A stretch of DNA of 64,000 bases from Mycolicibacterium moriokaense (lineage in GTDB: Bacteria > Actinomycetota > Actinomycetes > Mycobacteriales > Mycobacteriaceae), in the NCBI RefSeq assembly GCF_010726085.1, contig NZ_AP022560.1, positions 2,914,001 to 2,978,000 on the forward strand, given 5' to 3'. The position numbers and the translations under genes were made by a program. The notes below the pieces were generated by a model, which saw nothing but the letters and a program-made list of their open reading frames with translations, ran no database searches and was not told the DNA's origin. The stretch's first letter is position 1, and each line of letters opens with the position of its first letter. Positions 62,992-64,000 of this stretch are shown here, piece after piece.

Positions 62992-63903
62992 CTACTGCCC
63001 GCTGCGCTGAGCCGGCCGCAACAGCTTCAACGCGCCGGGCACCGCCGACGCCTCGACCGGTAGCGGGCACATGTACTCGCCGTCGGCGTAGGCGTTGATG
63101 TCCGGTGAGTCGACCGTGATGGTGCGCGCGCGTTCGGTGCGCACCTCGTCGAGGTCGATGTGGGTGCCCTTGAACACCGTGGGGAACAGGCGGATCAGCT
63201 TCGTGCGCGACGCCGACGCGACCATCGTCACGTCCAGCAGGCCATCGGTCGGGTCGGCGTTCGGGCAGATCAACATGCCGCCGCCGTAGCTTTTGGTGTT
63301 GCCGAAGGCGGCGAGCGTCAATTCGGTGTCCAGTTCGCGCCCGTCGAACGTGAGGCTGAACGGCAGCAGTCGCAGCTTCGATATCTCGGCGACCATCGCG
63401 AGGTTGTAGCGCATCCGGCCGTGCGGCCATCGCATCCGATTGGTCCGGTCGGTGACCAACGAGTCGAAGCCTGCGGCCATCACGGTGCCGAACCACTTTT
63501 CGGTGCCGTCGATCCCCTTGATGCGGCCGAGGTCGATCGTCGTCACTTCGCCGTCGACGATGACGTCGGCCGCAGCCTCGGGATCCTTTGTGGGAATTCC
63601 GAATTCACGCGCATGGTCGTTTCCGGTGCCCGCCGGGATGATGCCGAGCGGAATCTCGGTCTGTGCGAGCACCTGCAGCGCGAGGGAGATGATGCCGTCA
63701 CCGCCGACCACCACCAGCGCATCCATGCCGCGCTCGAGGGCACCTTCGACGAGTCGGCGGGCGTGCTCGGCGTCGGTGCCCGCGATGGCGACGACGTCGA
63801 TGCCGCGCTTGTGCAACTGGGTCACCGCGCGTTCGGCGGCGTGTGGTGCACTGCCGTGCCCCGATGCCGGGTTGGTCAGCATCGTCACGCGGCCGACGGT
63901 CAC
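62992..63903 (-). CDS. Diacylglycerol/lipid kinase (Rv2252-like)
   Basis: 303 residues from GTG 63903. NPASGHG (nucleotide region), VVVGGDGIISLALQVL (GGDG catalytic motif) and LGIIPAGTGNDHAREFGIPT are signatures of the DgkB/YegS kinase family. It phosphorylates diacylglycerol for phospholipid or PIM-related synthesis at the membrane. The start overlaps the upstream oxidase stop (GTGA). Confidence 0.9.
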   Translation of the reverse strand: MTVGRVTMLTNPASGHGSAPHAAERAVTQLHKRGIDVVAIAGTDAEHARRLVEGALERGMDALVVVGGDGIISLALQVLAQTEIPLGIIPAGTGNDHAREFGIPTKDPEAAADVIVDGEVTTIDLGRIKGIDGTEKWFGTVMAAGFDSLVTDRTNRMRWPHGRMRYNLAMVAEISKLRLLPFSLTFDGRELDTELTLAAFGNTKSYGGGMLICPNADPTDGLLDVTMVASASRTKLIRLFPTVFKGTHIDLDEVRTERARTITVDSPDINAYADGEYMCPLPVEASAVPGALKLLRPAQRSGQ

Positions 63904-64000
63904 GGGATCAGCTTGCCCGGGTTGAGGATTCCCGCCGGATCGAGCGTCTCCTTGACGGCCCGCAGCACCGCGACGCCGAGCTCGCCGACCTCGTCGCGCA
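63900..64000 (-). CDS. FAD-linked oxidase, C-terminal end (runs off window)
   Basis: The minus strand reads LRDEVGELGVAVLRAVKETL, DPAGILNPGKLIP-stop, the standard C-terminus of vanillyl-alcohol-oxidase-type FAD enzymes. Coupled to the lipid kinase, as in Rv2251-Rv2252. Confidence 0.85.
   Translation of the reverse strand, partial: RDEVGELGVAVLRAVKETLDPAGILNPGKLIP

Overview
The window reads as a high-GC actinobacterial chromosome, most probably a fast-growing mycobacterium (Mycolicibacterium). Support comes from a mycothiol-dependent S-nitrosomycothiol reductase/formaldehyde dehydrogenase followed by its metallo-hydrolase partner, a DUF3145 protein, a DUF6131-like micro-membrane protein, and a right-hand block whose gene content (FAD oxidase, diacylglycerol kinase, serine hydrolase, SAM methyltransferase, MscR, MBL protein) matches the M. 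tuberculosis Rv2251-Rv2260 neighbourhood as I remember it.

Bases 1-18,900 are an accessory island full of insertion sequences and broken genes. From left to right it holds an IS256 transposase tail abutting a truncated IS481-type transposase, a frameshifted DUF6416-like gene, and a small membrane-protein gene split by an IS21 element (1685-5442) that is itself split by an IS3 element (3930-5270). A decayed phage capsid gene, an intact polytopic membrane protein ending in a Cro/C1-type HTH, and an AAA ATPase gene split by a second IS3 type (9655-11028) follow. Next come a tyrosine-rich four-repeat small protein and an OLD-family ATPase/TOPRIM nuclease gene directly followed by a UvrD-like helicase gene. 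That pair has the architecture of a Gabija-like (class 2 OLD) anti-phage system, but the nuclease is split by a second copy of the first IS3 element (12822-14162). An IS481 element (16960-18038) sits on the helicase stop codon. Target duplications (GAGC, CAT, CGG, CGT, GCTAGC) can be read for each complete element, and removing each element on paper rejoins the host reading frame or leaves it intact.

Bases 18,900-64,000 are mostly intact core-type genes: an ammonium transporter with a small membrane partner; a Nramp-related transporter overlapping a PRC-barrel/MgtE-N protein; a secreted C39-like protein; and a four-gene locus of MetRS-like enzyme, NAD(P)-binding dehydrogenase and HAD phosphatase with a divergent MFS exporter. 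Then follow an alpha/beta-hydrolase-adenylate cyclase fusion, a lytic transglycosylase, a second IS481 copy on the stop codon of a micro-membrane gene, acyl-CoA dehydrogenases, a four-gene dipeptide/oligopeptide ABC transporter operon, several short-chain dehydrogenases, an Hsp70-like membrane protein, a DJ-1 protein with a divergent GlxA-type AraC regulator, a SABATH-like methyltransferase, and the conserved MscR block.

The strongest candidates for undescribed biology are the MetRS-paralogue locus (26.1-30.8 kb), the membrane-HTH protein (7.4-9.0 kb), and the OLD-helicase system with its tyrosine-repeat neighbour (11.5-17 kb). All family calls are from reading the sequence without database searches.
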